A stretch of 64,000 nucleotides of DNA from Melampsora larici-populina 98AG31 (GCF_000204055.1 NW_006768780.1:346286-410285); one strand, 5' to 3'. Positions 49,626 through 61,907 are shown, counted from the first letter of the stretch. Notes: generated by a model from the sequence alone, not told the origin. Program-made: numbers and translations.

Positions 49626-49791
49626 CACTGCCAACATATTCACCTTGGATTTTTCAAACCAAGGTATTGATCCGAGGTAATTCTCAGTGCAAAAGAATAC
49701 CTTGGATAGAAACCTTGGACAAGGTGTGTCCAAGGATTTGCCTCCAATAATGCCTTGGATTTCTCAACCCAAGGCATCTATGTTGGCAGTG
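49626..49791. mobile_element. MITE, 166 bp, CACTGCCAACATA ends, CTG target duplication
   Basis: It starts CACTGCCAACATA and ends TATGTTGGCAGTG, with CTG directly on both sides (49623-49625 and 49792-49794). The interior holds several hairpins built on CCTTGG/CCAAGG. A related copy lies at 50249-50451. Confidence 0.88.
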
Positions 49792-49819
49792 CTGCTTGTC
49801 AGCTGATTGCATGTTGAAC

Positions 49820-50471
49820 AGGACCTGAGTGGTTTAACTAGGCCTTCCTCAGGCATCATTCCTCAGTAAAGAAGCCCAAGGGAGGGCTGGCCCACCTGCT
49901 CACTTCATCTCAGCTACTCAGCTGATCCTCAGCAGCATGCCTTGGAGCCTGCTGATCCGGGGTTTTGGACAAGGTACTGAGCTGTTCTGAGTATGCAGTG
50001 ACTCATGAACTGATTCTGAGTACTCATCTGAGAGACTGATGAAAATGATTCACTCTCCAGCAATGTACAGCGGGAGTTGAGCAAAACAGGACCTGAGAAG
50101 ATGAACTAGGCATTCCTCAGGCTTCACTCCTTAGCAAAGAAGCTTGAGGGAGGGCTGGCTCATCTGCTCACTTCATCTGAGGTGCTCAGCTGATCCTCAG
50201 TGGTGTGCCTTGGAGCCTGCTGATCAGGGATCTTGGACAAGGTGCTGACACCGCCAACATATTCACCTCGGATTGAAAAATCCGAGGTATCATTGGATTC
50301 CAAACCTTGGACAGCTTCTGTCCAGGGTTTTCCGAGGCAATTCTCAGCGCAGAAGATTACCTTGGAAAAAAACCTTGGACAGGTTCTGTCCAAGGATTTA
50401 CCTCCGATGATGCCTCGGATTCCGCAACCCAAGGCATCTATGTTGGCAGTGTGAGTTGTCCTGAGTATGCC
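49820..50471 (+). repeat. Direct repeat pair, one copy with a MITE inside
   Basis: Copy 1 (49820-49996) and copy 2 (50088-50471 minus the MITE at 50249-50451) share blocks such as TTCCTCAGGC, GGGAGGGCTGGC, CTGCTCACTTCATCT, CAGCTGATCCTCAG and GCCTTGGAGCCTGCTGATC. Copy 1 preserves the empty target site of the MITE in copy 2. Confidence 0.88.
50249..50451. mobile_element. MITE, 203 bp, TGA target duplication
   Basis: It starts CACCGCCAACATA and ends TATGTTGGCAGTG, flanked by TGA on both sides (50246-50248 and 50452-50454). Inside are hairpins CTCGGATTGAAAAATCCGAG and CCTTGGACAGGTTCTGTCCAAGG-like. The neighbouring repeat copy at 49820-49996 has the uninterrupted target. Confidence 0.92.
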
Positions 50472-50529
50472 GCCAGAACTAGACCAATACTTCAAGATTC
50501 AAACTGAAGGATGAGGATCTATTATAGAA

Positions 50530-50830
50530 GGTCAAGTCTTTGGAAGTATGTGAAGAGTTCTCAGTAAGACAGTAGAGAACACAAGTGTGCTGAAAAGAAG
50601 CAGTATCTTGTGGCACAAAAGACAACAGGTAAGAATGAATGAGAAAGAGAGCTACAATTGTAGAGAGAAACATTCAGTCTTATTGTTTCTAATGATCATA
50701 CAACCGTGGTGCATACAAATTAAATGAAGAAGGAAACGACATGATACACGTCATAAGAGAAATGAAGAGCAATGTCATGAGTTTAAAAGGGAAATGAAAT
50801 GACAAGGATTTATTATCTCAAAATCTATGA
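50530..50830. repeat. Diverged copy of the 4.8-5.2 kb repeat
   Basis: The segment around ACACAAGTGTG, AAGAATG-ATGAGAAAGA and the following A-rich DNA aligns with 4950-5200 at clear but reduced identity. It is probably a fragment of the same LTR-like element. Confidence 0.5.
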
Positions 50831-51116
50831 TTGGGGGCCACTTTCCAACTTGGCTCAATAATAACTCCCCATAATTCTGAGCAACTCCCGGCTTCATAAC
50901 AGGAATGTTGATATTCTTTTCGGAGACAGCACGTTTCAAGGCCTTTTTACACTATAATCACTTGGAGTCTATGCTACAACTATGGACGCAATGTATCCAC
51001 TTCTTCTAACATGGACCCATCTTTTGAGAAATGTATGGTAATTCTTCATATCGTCATGATAATTATACAGTCTTTTATCCCACATCTATTTGACTTCTCA
51101 ACGCACGCCTGGCAAT

Positions 51117-53167
51117 TCACTCGAAAGGAGCTGAATTTTCAAAAGCCTTTTGTCGTTTCTGGTGACAGAGCTGCTGAATGTATAGGCCTGCTTCGATGAC
51201 CGCAGCTGATAGCATTGTAGCTGCGCAGAAAATTATCGCTCTCGAATAATCACTCGAGAACCCCCGACTTGACGCATGGGGAGTGGTGCTTCGCAATAGT
51301 GCAGACGAGATGGGGCCCGCGATGATGTTAGCTAGACCTCTAGTCAAAGCGAAGAAGCTATATATCGTCAATGTCGTTCGTTCATCGACTGCAGGTTTCA
51401 AGTAAATGCAATCAGTATCTATGATAGGAGATGCACATGAAAATTTATCTCACCTTTCCACTCTTTGATCACTGAAAAGAAAAGGCTCGTCCAAGCTCCT
51501 GAGGTAACCCCAAAAATGATTGAAAAGGCAATTAAACCGGGTAGGCCGGCGTTGATCAAGAGTCCCCAGAAGCCGACTACGGAAGCTGCCGCGACAAGGC
51601 TGGTGGTACCGCCGATTAAGTGAGTGGAAAAATGGTCCGATAACGGGCCAAAGATAATCCGGGAGACTATATTTGCAACTATCAGAAAAAAGTTTCAATG
51701 ATTGTGGCAGCTCTCTGGGTACTCAGCCATGGCACTCACTATTTATGGCAGCCAGAAGCGTGGTCCCCGATAATGCTGGAAGTCCCTGCGAGTGAGCATA
51801 ATCTAGAAGAGTTCACGGCTTGAGTTAAGCATATCATGTGTTTGAGTTTATGTGCATTATTGAATGTAATTCAGAGACTCACTGGGAAGATAAAGGCAAG
51901 GAATAAAATATGACAAAGTCTCGAGTATGTTTGCTAAAAGGTACACCCACAAAGCACCTGCTTTGAGGGCACGAGGATCTCCTAATGTTTTGAAAATCGT
52001 CTCTCCTTCCAGTTTCTCAACATCGGAGGCTTCTTTAGCGGAGCGTATGAAGTATAAAGACGTTCCAATGGATATCGTGACAATCAAGGTCTGAAGTGTG
52101 CGTCAGTTTCAAAGAGAACGGAGAAGAAAAAACGTGTGCAACTTACTAGGTACCTCAGCATCGCTTTCACGCCACACTTGACTAGTAGTACCTCGATGAT
52201 GTAGGGGAATACGAGTCCCCCCAGTCCGTTGCCTAAGCTACCCAGAGCTATTTCATTTGTATTATCTCAAGGACATGAAGCAAGAAGCCCTTTGCATACC
52301 TGAAAAAACTATGCCATTGGCAAGTCCTGGCCGATCAGGAAACCATTCCGGGAGGTAGGTTAACTGGCAGATATAGGATAAAAACGGTGCACTCATTTGA
52401 GAAGGCGGTTATGTGAGACACTGATTCTACTGCCATTCTGTACGTACCGCTGGGTAATAAACCAAAACACCTCCTGTTCCGTAGCCAACTCCCATTGTCA
52501 ACAGGACGTGAATGCTCTGAACAGGAAAGCGTGAGTGGTACGCGTAGAGGAACACGATGTCAGCACCCGTTGTTTGTGGATTGATGTTGAACAACCCGAT
52601 CTCAAGCTCACGTGTTTTGAGAAGCTAGAGAGGAGCAAACTTAGTGATGTGATGATCAAGCCAAGAAACATTGTTTTGGATTTGATACTTGGATAGCGAT
52701 TTAAGATGACTGAAACCAATGGAACTTGAATATGAGCGAATTAATCAGTGATCAGAGCAACATTGCTTTGCTTAGTTCGGCGCACTTAGAAGTGCCATCA
52801 GGCCTGTGTTGATAGTCCCTACCAGAGGGAGAAGAAAATTGGCTCTGGGCTCTTTGGCGAAATCGGAATGAAGATAATAATCCAGGAGGACTCCATAAGA
52901 GCTTGCAAAGCCCTGATAGCACCAAGCAAACAATATCAATAAGCCTCTGCCTTTTATGTTCCGAACACCTTTCTGATCATTACTTACCCAGATGATTGTT
53001 TCCAGTACGAACATTGCTCCGAGGTATGCCCATCGATCCCATCCAGCCTTCACGAGTGGTACAGGATGTGTGACTTGGAAGACTATGGATGCTGACTTTC
53101 GGGAGCAACTTTGCACTTTTGTCTTCCTAAATTCGACGGTCGAACTCTGTTGGTCGTCTAAAGCCAT
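51117..53167 (-). CDS. MFS transporter, monocarboxylate-transporter type
   Basis: Ten exons join in frame: 52988-53167, 52786-52912, 52612-52709, 52448-52516, 52300-52363, 52147-52247, 51883-52090, 51740-51802, 51454-51678 and 51117-51388, giving 468 codons. The N-terminal AGWDRWAYLGAMFVLETIIW corresponds to the conserved DGGWGW-type start of the monocarboxylate branch. It is followed by YGVLLDYYL, VGTINTGLMALL, GVGYGTGGVLVYYPALTYLPEWF and RPGLANGIVFSG. After the central loop comes the signature RIIFGPLSDHFST, then SLVAAASVVGFWGLLI and a last pair of helices before a basic tail. It should sit in the plasma or an organellar membrane; the substrate cannot be told. A longer in-frame N-terminal extension back to 53356 is possible but lacks support. 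Confidence 0.9.
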
Positions 53168-54886
53168 GTGTTTCGCGTCGTGGGATGATCTCGGTTCACC
53201 TGCTGCCCTATCACTATCGAACGTAAGGAAACGGATTAAGCCGTAAACCGACTTGAGAGTCGCCAAAAAAACCACGGACTGATTCAAGCACGGTAATGGG
53301 ATTCCTATCTCATTAAACATCAAGTTACCCCGATTCACTGGTTCTTTGCCTTGCAAGTAGCTTAGTCTAGGCCGCTATCGAGGTGCGATATAAGAGGATG
53401 ATCTTGTGGATGACTGCTTCCTCTGCGTGTTACCGACACCAACAAGCTGAAAGAATGCCTGCGCATTTATATGAGAATAGGTAGCCAGCAACGAAGCGCC
53501 AGACTAAGAAGACATGAGACTGCATCCGCGGATTGTGTATCCAGCGCGGGTATCGATCATGTACATCAGACTAGCCATTGGTTGCCCAACTACTTGATGT
53601 ACAGCTGTAGATTAGGATATACCCCGACTCTCGATCGGTGACCTGTGGCCAATGGATATTGATGCCTTGACCGAAAAGGGGCTGGCTGATACTAAGCGAG
53701 TCGCTCGATTTACTCATCCTCATCAAGTGCGGATAAAGGTCACAGAAATTGATCACGCATGTTTGCAGGGCTTGAAAGATGCCCTCCTGGAATAGTGGAC
53801 CAAGAAAGCTCGATCCACAAATCAGCCAAAACACGTACTACACGTATGTACATAACAAGCGATACGGTAGTTCATGGACACGCCCACGAAGCCACAAGGA
53901 GGACGCTCCTCTTTAATTTATCGCTGACTGATGGTGGTCACTGTTAGAGCAAAAGCTCAGCATCCGGGATCCAACCACAAAGAAGGATTTGGAAGGAGCC
54001 GAGAGCTGGAGCTCGACAGGTTTAATGGTCAACAAGCCAAATGCTGTTCCCAAGGATTTTGTTGTCTTTCTTTTGAAATATCAGACCTTGTTCTAAACTA
54101 GCAAAGATGCGGGCATGCCCGCAACAGTTGAACTATGAATTACATTTCCATGTAACTGTGAGGACTGTGTGGTTCCAATGCGGCAATACCAATTCACTCT
54201 CACCAGGTCCAGAGGAGTCTAAAATTTCAGTTTCAACGAATTGTAAAACATTCAAAAACATAGATGGGATGGATTAATGGTCAATGGATCAGAAACATGA
54301 TTGATATTTGCCTAAAATATCATGGGTTCTGTCTTTTTAATGGTGTGAGTTTTGCCTGATTTAATGTAAAGGTTATTGGGTGATTTGATTGAGATGAGAA
54401 AAATTGTTGATTATTGTCATTCAATTCTTTAATTACCAATCAATTGAGGAATCTTGAATGCTTGAGTGATACAAGTTAAACTGGAAAGTCACTAACAGCC
54501 CTGTCATAGAAGCTGTGGGGCCATGAACAATACATAATCCTGTGTTCCTAGGAATGGTGGTGAACTATTGTATCACACAATGTGCAATAAATTCATTTTT
54601 GATGCAGAAACAACTTATCCTTTAGATCATCATCATCAGTTACTCAATTGTGAGATGCACACAGTCCTTCAGATTTTAGCTTTACTAAACTTCTCTACTT
54701 CCATCATCCATTCACTCCTTGCAACTAACTACTTCATGAGAAATGGTTCATACAGTTGAAAGTCAAAAAGAAAAAATGAGGTGTACCAGCTCCTTTGAAT
54801 GCTTCACTTGAAGTAGGATGACAGTCTTATCATTTTACTTCAAATTGATCACCTTTTTAATTGTGTTCTAAGAGACATACTCTTGT
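53168..54886. other. Intergenic, no gene recognised
   Basis: Promoter side of the MFS gene, then AT-rich repeat-like DNA from about 54230. No coding evidence. Confidence 0.45.
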
Positions 54887-56648
54887 TGTAGAACTTGAAG
54901 CTCTTGTTGAGCTTTACAGAGCTTAAAGAGGGATAATCTACTAATATGACTAACTAGTAGAAGTTGCCTAAGACTGCCTCTTTGAAAGAATCAACACGGG
55001 GTTTTTCTGAATTCTTTGGGATAAGGCACCAGAAAAATTGTTTTCAATACTTAAGTCAAGTATTATTCCCGTGAGTTTTAGAAATAAAGAAACCTCAACA
55101 CTGCTATAGTGTTATTCCAATCTGAGCACAACAAAACACAATTTTAATTACTAGCAAAGCAACAATCAATTAGATTCTTATTCCAAAGAAGACTTGTAGT
55201 CTTATCACACGTAAAGAAATCTCTCCTTTGATCTAAAGGGGCAATTTAGTGAACTTAGTACTGCTAAAGTAATTTAATAATGATTAAAAACACTCTAACA
55301 AAGGTATAAGATGAGTAAAAAGGGGAACAAAGGCATGTAAATTCCCTAACAATAGTATATAGCACTCCAACAATCCTCAATAATGGTCAACAACCTCCAA
55401 AAACCTTCAAAAACCGTCAAAAATCAACAGAAATCCTCCAATGTAACCATATGATGTCATGAATATTATTGTTTTTAATGATCCAAGGCGTGAATTTGAT
55501 AAATTGATGTTAAAATGATGAACAGATCTTCTTATGATGAATACAGGTGATTTTTTCCTAATATTCATAGCTGAAATCCATTTTTGGAATTACAAATTTT
55601 TTGTAAAGGTGTTCAATTTTGGATTACTATAGCTCATTTGATAGCCCTTGTGATACTGATCATTTATCACCCCCTTATGACCTATTTCTGATGTGTGATG
55701 AATAAGTTATTGAGCTGTAAAGATTGAGAAAATAAGCTTTTGTCATGTAAATGTTGTATGTAACCACCAAATTTGAAATTCACTCCAGTTTCTTTGTTCC
55801 TTATAAAGTTTTCACTACTCCTCCGTTACTAATCATTTAAAGGTTGTACATTATGAAACTAATGATTCCGCGTAGAATGAGCTATCACACACCCAATTCT
55901 GACAGGTTTGAACATATGTAATTAACTGAAACCCTCCATTTTTGATGAAATTTGACTTTTTTCACGTCTAATAATGATTTCTCTTCTATCAAAAGATCAC
56001 CCTACGTCATTCCAATCACCCATATAGCTCTAAAATCATTCTGATGAAACTCTTGGCGCAATCAATCTTTCAATGACATCACTACACAGGAATTAATACC
56101 ATAGTACCCTTTTTTGAAATACCCCTTTTCTTGAATAGTTTCACACCTCCCTTATCAATCTCCGTGATCAAAGTTGCTGATGAATAATGTTGTACCTCTC
56201 TTTCATAGTAAAACCTTCCTGAACCAATAACTTTCATAATAATAAATTAAATTTTCCAACTCTTCATACCCATATTTTCGAATTTTCCTTCAACTTTGCT
56301 AATGTTATCTCCCTTCTTTCATTCTTTTCATAACATTTTCCATTGTTTAAGACCCAAACTAGATGCTCTTCTTCATCCAATCCCTTTTCACTGATTCTTT
56401 TAAAATTTTCAAATTTTCACTCTTATACTATTTTTATAGATGTACTTGAATTTTTCTTTTCTCTTAAATGTTCTTATCAAATGATGTAATAAATATATGA
56501 TTAAAAAGATAATAAATTGATGATTATAAATCAACTTTGATACCCTTGATGGATAAAAATTTCAATAATAACTTTGACTTTGACCAAAAATATGAATTTC
56601 TGAATAATTTTTAGATTTTTTGCTTAAGTAGAAGTCCTGCTCACCACA
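54887..56648 (+). repeat. LTR-like non-coding repeat, copy B
   Basis: Full-length homologue of 20191-21831 in the same orientation, starting TGTAG and ending CCACA. The left stem reads AAGCTC-TTGTT-GAGCTT, with its loop the reverse complement of that in copy A. It is slightly longer because of extra A/T-rich sequence near the right end. No coding frame and no matching 5-bp flanks. Confidence 0.7.
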
Positions 56649-57654
56649 CCATACACAGCAGGAAACCTATAAAAGTTTAGAGACCATGTATCCAAAGGCC
56701 CTGGCACTCAGGTGGTGGATGTTTTTGACAGGGAGAGGCACGCCCAGGCGCAGAATCCATTGTGGGACGCGCCTGGATAGCAGGGGGCGTGTGGGTGCAC
56801 CTTTGAAGCTAAAAAAACATTAGAAACATGAAAAAATCTTCTCAGAAACAGCAATCAAGGCTGTGATGAAGCTCAAACACAAATGAGGATGTGAGAGAAG
56901 CTGTTTCAAGTCAAGATGACCACACTTTCAAGATAACAATCACAGAATCTTTTGTTCAAGAACTATGTTAAGGGCCTTGCAACTCAGATGAGCAATCAAT
57001 AGGCAAAATATCCCAAGTGGGGCTCATCTGTAGGGCTTTCTCTGGCTTGAAAGTAAAAGAGACCATAATTACAATGTAATAGGCTTCCTCTAGCCCAAGA
57101 TTAGGCCCAAGAAGACCTTCTACACTTCAGATTTTCCAAGTCTAGCATAAGGGTGCACCACCCCCTTTTCCACAATTGAAATTTCCTAGACTACACAGTA
57201 TATTGATAATCTGGTGTAGTGTAAGAACACAGCAACTGCTTGATGCCAAAACACCAATGAATCAAGAGCCCAGTATGTGAGTGTTAGGAGTGAGACCGTG
57301 GGTGATCAAGGGTCTATAGGTGAAGGATGTCTAACTACTATAATAAGATTGCAATGTAGAGATTGGAAAATCTCTGATGGGCAAAGTCTAGTACACAATG
57401 TGTCTCAGTACAAGCATACTCAGATAGTAGCATAAGCACAAATAGGCTCATAACAGTAAGTAAGGTACACCTACACATGATATATCAAGCCAAGTACAGA
57501 GGTATACACATTGGCATCACAATCACATCAAGATTACCAATCACACACACAAGAAAGATTTCAATCATCCTTGTTATCAGTGGTTCATAAAAGACTTGTG
57601 CAATTTCCCGCTCAACACCACCTCTCTTTTAGACATGGAAGTGACTTTCAAGCT
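56649..57654. other. Intergenic with a GC-rich inverted segment
   Basis: About 56738-56790 is unusually GC-rich, with CACGCCCAGGCGC facing GCGCCTGG...GGGCGTG, a potential hairpin in otherwise AT-rich DNA. The rest shows no coding evidence and could be a 5'-decayed part of the LINE relic. Confidence 0.4.
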
Positions 57655-58120
57655 TCTCGCATTTTTAGATCACCATTACCAAGAATCATAATACAATGGT
57701 TCCCAGGTCCCTACCACATCAAAGCTAACAAGATTGTAGACAAAATTGCTAATAACTTTTCAAAGCCTGATTTGCCAATTATCTTTAACTCCACCCCAAC
57801 CCTTTCAGGCTTCCCTACCACTATTATAGTGTGGTCAAAACTGGATGAAAACACGATCTTGCCTTATGACATCAAGTGGCTACACCACAAACCCACATCA
57901 ACAAAACACCTCAAAGTGCTCAGTCCACTCCTGAAATATGAGTGTGCTACTATTAGACATCTAAGATTGAATCACATTTACCTCAACCAGTACCTCTCAA
58001 AACACCAACAATGTTTTGACACCTTGTATAATTTCCAAGAAGGGATCAAACCAATTTACCACTTCTCATTTCTCTCACAGATTTCTCTGACTGAGAACCA
58101 AGCTCACATCAGCCCTCATG
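57655..58120 (+). pseudogene. Non-LTR retrotransposon RNase H/C-terminal relic
   Basis: The open frame carries IIIQWFPGPYHIKANKIVDKIANN, an RNase H-like W-PGH-GN-DK motif with the His and Glu positions lost. It then has LSPLLKYECATIRHLRLNHIYLNQYL and EGIKPIYHFSF, homologous block by block to the relic at 14507-15112. It is truncated on the 5' side and runs into a MITE-like segment at 58121. Confidence 0.75.
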
Positions 58121-58303
58121 CCTGCATATTTGGCCCGGAGACAAATTTCCAAGGAAGCCTCAGATGACGCCCCCAAGGAAAAGGGAACCCAAGGGATAAT
58201 TCCAAGGCAAATTTTGGCCTTGGCCATTGCCTTGGATGGTGCTTCACTTGGAGTCAAAATCCAAGGACTCATCAGATTTTTGGCTCTGAGCCAAATATGC
58301 TGG
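58121..58303. mobile_element. MITE-like element, about 183 bp
   Basis: Inverted ends of about 22 bp surround a core GCATATTTGGC (58124-58134) and GCCAAATATGC (58290-58300). The interior contains CCAAGGCAAATTTTGGCCTTGG and other CCAAGG/CCTTGG pairs, recalling the elements at 49626 and 50249. No clear target duplication. Confidence 0.6.
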
Positions 58304-60604
58304 CTGTGTGACAAACTTTAAGTTTTGGAAACTACATATATCCTCAATGACTGCTTGAGAGAAAACCCAAAAATAGTCTGGCTGGCGCAGGTATTCCAAC
58401 TCATTGGTATCCGCTCTGCTCTCCAGGGTCCTCTTGTGATACTTTAGACAGCGAGTATGTGTCCTTTTGCTCACAGGGGTTTTCACCAGAGCAGAGCACA
58501 AGCAGTTACAATTCCTGATAGCCCCTACGGCTCAGGAGGCACTTTGAGCAATCATAAAGAAAATTAATTCCTCCAAACATTTAACAAGGTACATACATAG
58601 TGTGTTGCTTGACCGCCAGTGTGCTTGGGCATTGCTCAGATACCACAAAACAACAGGGCAAAGGAGCTTCACCCTTTGCTTGGAGTTGTGGAAAGGCGGG
58701 CCCGCTTGCTAAGCGTACCGGCCTTACAAAACATTGTTAGAGTCGTTTTTGCACCCATGCTTGGAAGGTTTCTGAAAGGTCCAGGACTCCACTTGACTTC
58801 CGCTCAACACCAGAATGCATTTGCCTAACTTGGGGACATGTTTTTTTTATTACACAGCCATATGCTCTGATGTATCAAACAACAGGTAGGCTGCAAAAAA
58901 GCCATAGCTAAACTTCCTGTGAGATCTCCCCCACTTTTACTTGCGCTAGGCCCATTACTGGTATCTCAAAAGTTTAACGGTAGCAAGAGTCTGGTTTTGA
59001 TAAGCTAGGCTTGTTGCACTCTTTGTAGACTAAGCTGTTAGACATGGCAGAGTTGTCGTCTTGTGGTTTTCATTTCCTGGGACTTCACCCAATCCATTTT
59101 CACTTAAGACAGACTCTTGCATTAAATGTAGCAGAGGCTCAACGCAAAGGCAGTATCAGGACCCTTAGTATGGTCCGTGTCCTCATGTAGGGTTTATAAA
59201 AAGCAATCCCTGACCAATAGGGCAGTTCAAGTCAAGACTTGTGATCCACCTGCTTGCAGAGTCGCAATCAGCCTTTTTAGGGTTGTCAGATCCTTAAAAA
59301 TCCTGATTGCGCAGTTACAAACGCACTTATATTTAGGTTTTATGGCTTTGTATTTTCAGGTACACCGTCTCCCAATGCGCTGTTTTTTCTTTTTTTAATG
59401 TCTCTTGTTTTTGTCAGGAAATGGTTTTTTTCATCAATTTTTTTTAATAAAAAGACATCTTTGAGGCACCACAAGATACTTGTGACGTGTTTGATCATGT
59501 AATTATCTAGTATGATTGGTTTGTTTTGCCGGGTCTCAATTAAGACAGATAAACTGACTTTTTTTTACCAAAAACCGTTAGGATCCAGGAACACCCAAAA
59601 GAAACCAAAAGATAAAAAAGTATTTTTTTGCCCTTTGTGCCTGATTTTTTTCTGATGCCACAGTGGAGATTTATAAATTTTAAGACAACTTAGCAGATCA
59701 CAAATTGGTGAACCACCTCTAAAGGTGGTTCACCAACTTTAATTTTTACTTAAAATTTAAAGGCCCTGAATCGTGATGTAGAAGGAAGATGAAAAGTCAC
59801 AGGGTGGTCATTTAGAACAGGATGCAGCAAGTATAAGGTGTATGAAAGAATGTAAATAGAGGGTGTCATTTGATGGTTTGAATCAGCATTGTTCAAAGCT
59901 ACCCACGGCTGCACTTATGTGAGCCTCAAGTGAAAAGCGGAGAGATCCTGGTGTTTCACCAGCCCAAATGCTGAATTCCTGTCAAATTGACGCAGGGTTC
60001 AGTGATTTTGGGGGGTGAATCCGGATTTAAGAAGATTAATATATTGCTTGCTTGCTTGACGGGAGATGAGGTGAATTCCAAAGAAATTTCAAAAGTTTTG
60101 CAAAGCTTTCAATCACATATTCTACCTCAAAGATGTCACACAAGATTTTGGGATCACCAGTTTTTCACATCTTTGATTCCAACTGGAAGTGATATTGTGC
60201 TTCACCACTGCACAATCTTCTCACTGGCTCTGGTTGATTGAAACAGAGGAATTGACAGGGGGCACTCATTATTCTTTTAGTTAGTTGGAACCACCAACCA
60301 TCCCATTCACATTGATGGGTATTTGAGCACAGTTCATTAACATCCAGACAAGAAGGTCCTCATCAACCCCAAATGAGCTCTGCTACAATGGATTGTGTCT
60401 CTTGATGAAGAGATGTGACCCACTAAGTTAGTTGTAGAGCTTGATCAGTGTGTCAACAGATAGCTTGTTAGGATGCCGGTGAAATTATTTGTGGTTGGTA
60501 ACTTGTTTTTAACAAAAGGGAACAGGATAATTTGGACTTCTTCACATGTAACTGTACTGACATTGATTGAGACTTTACAGGTTATCATGTTCTGTGGTCA
60601 ATTA
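58304..60604. other. Gene-free interval
   Basis: No supported exon. It contains one perfect hairpin at 59705-59736 and poly-T runs near 58845 and 59390-59450. Confidence 0.45.
59705..59736. repeat. Perfect hairpin, 14-bp arms
   Basis: TTGGTGAACCACCT (59705-59718) pairs exactly with AGGTGGTTCACCAA (59723-59736) over a 4-nt spacer. Confidence 0.93.
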
Positions 60605-60771
60605 CAGGATACAAAGTAGAATCCGGGCACATGCCCAGCTTTGTGCCCAGAATTATTTTGGCAGTAAATTTTGATTTTAGGGACAAAAGTCCGGGCCCAG
60701 AATTCGAATTTACTGCCAAAAAAATCTGGGCACAAAGCCATGCACGTGGCCGGATTCTACTTTGTATCCCG
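60605..60771. mobile_element. MITE, 167 bp, about 60-bp inverted ends, TA flanks
   Basis: It starts CAGGATACAAAGTAGAATCC and ends GGATTCTACTTTGTATCCCG. The inverted ends extend through GCTTTGTGCCCAGA and TTTTGGCAGTAAA with few mismatches and leave almost no unique interior. TA lies on each side (60603-60604 and 60772-60773), compatible with a Tc1/mariner-type element. Confidence 0.85.
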
Positions 60772-61907
60772 TAAATGATGTGATTGTGGTTTACCACACT
60801 GTTTACCACTTCCGACATTATCCATTTATGTTCACCATTGTCAAAAAATCATCTATTTTTTCCAATTGATCGTCTTTTGCATTCCTCCCTCCTCTTCCCC
60901 ATATTTCAGCTTTCTAGTTTTGATTTCAATATGTTACTCTTTCCAATTATTTAGGTGCTTTGTTAATTTACACTGCAGATCTTTTTTAAAAAAGTTGAGT
61001 TTATTCCATTATTATACTAAAAATTTATTTGTTATTTTCATTGTCACTATTATTCTCATTATGTTTAGTTCATCATTATTGTGCCAGGTGTTTTTTCATT
61101 TTGTCTGCTTACACCCCGTAGGGGGCTGTTGATTATTATGAAAAATATTATAACCCTAAGGCATTATGCCTTGGGATTTTGCCCAAACACTGTTTGCTCT
61201 TATTAAAAGCGTTTTCCATTCAGTTCCTTTGTAAGTTTTACTTATCCATGTTTCCTCCAGGTCCTACATTCACGGAATCTTGTCATAGATGTATGCCAAA
61301 CTTGACGCCTACGTGACCCCTTGAGATGGCACAAATATTTTTCTCAAGGACTGTGAACCACGTCTCCTACTGTAGTATGTGTGAGTTTCACGGCAAGTGT
61401 AGTCATAGGTCATAGATTGGTGCAATGGTAGAACAATTTGTACCTGCTCCACCAGTAACCACAACCACAGTGAGTGAATGACGTGAAGAAAAGAACTGAT
61501 TTGAAGGATGTGTCAGTCTCTCGAGTTCCAAGCCCTGTAAACTTACCTAGGGATACACACTTCCACGAAGATATCACATTCTGATGCTCTAGCCCTGAAA
61601 CAACATCTGATTGGCTTTCTTGTCCTGTGAACTCTCAACAGATGGTATCTCCCTTTGAGGCTAAACTGAATACTTCGATGGCTCTGGCCTCTGGGTGTGC
61701 GCGGTCTCTTCTCTCTTGTTGCATGGCTCTATTTCCAAACATTAAAGTGGTAAAAATTACAAGAAAAAAAACATTAAATTTCACCAACCGTGCCCATATC
61801 TATTCCCTGTCCGTCCTCATGATATTACGTTGATCGCTCCCAATTTTTTTTGATAATCGATTGTACTACTGCTTCTAAAAGGAAGCATTTCGATGTCGAG
61901 AGGTTCT
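60772..61907. other. Intergenic, no gene recognised
   Basis: AT-rich with poly-T tracts. Short open frames without motifs. It includes the 3' flank of the esterase gene. Confidence 0.45.

Noticed and set aside
20191..56648. One giant retrotransposon bounded by the two LTR-like copies
   Set aside because: The 33 kb between contains ordinary genes on both strands and other elements; no gag-pol and no matching flanks.
61410..61480. tRNA-like stretch (TTGGTGCAATGGTAGAA)
   Set aside because: It resembles a glycine tRNA D-arm by chance; no T-arm GGTTCGA box and no foldable acceptor stem follow.
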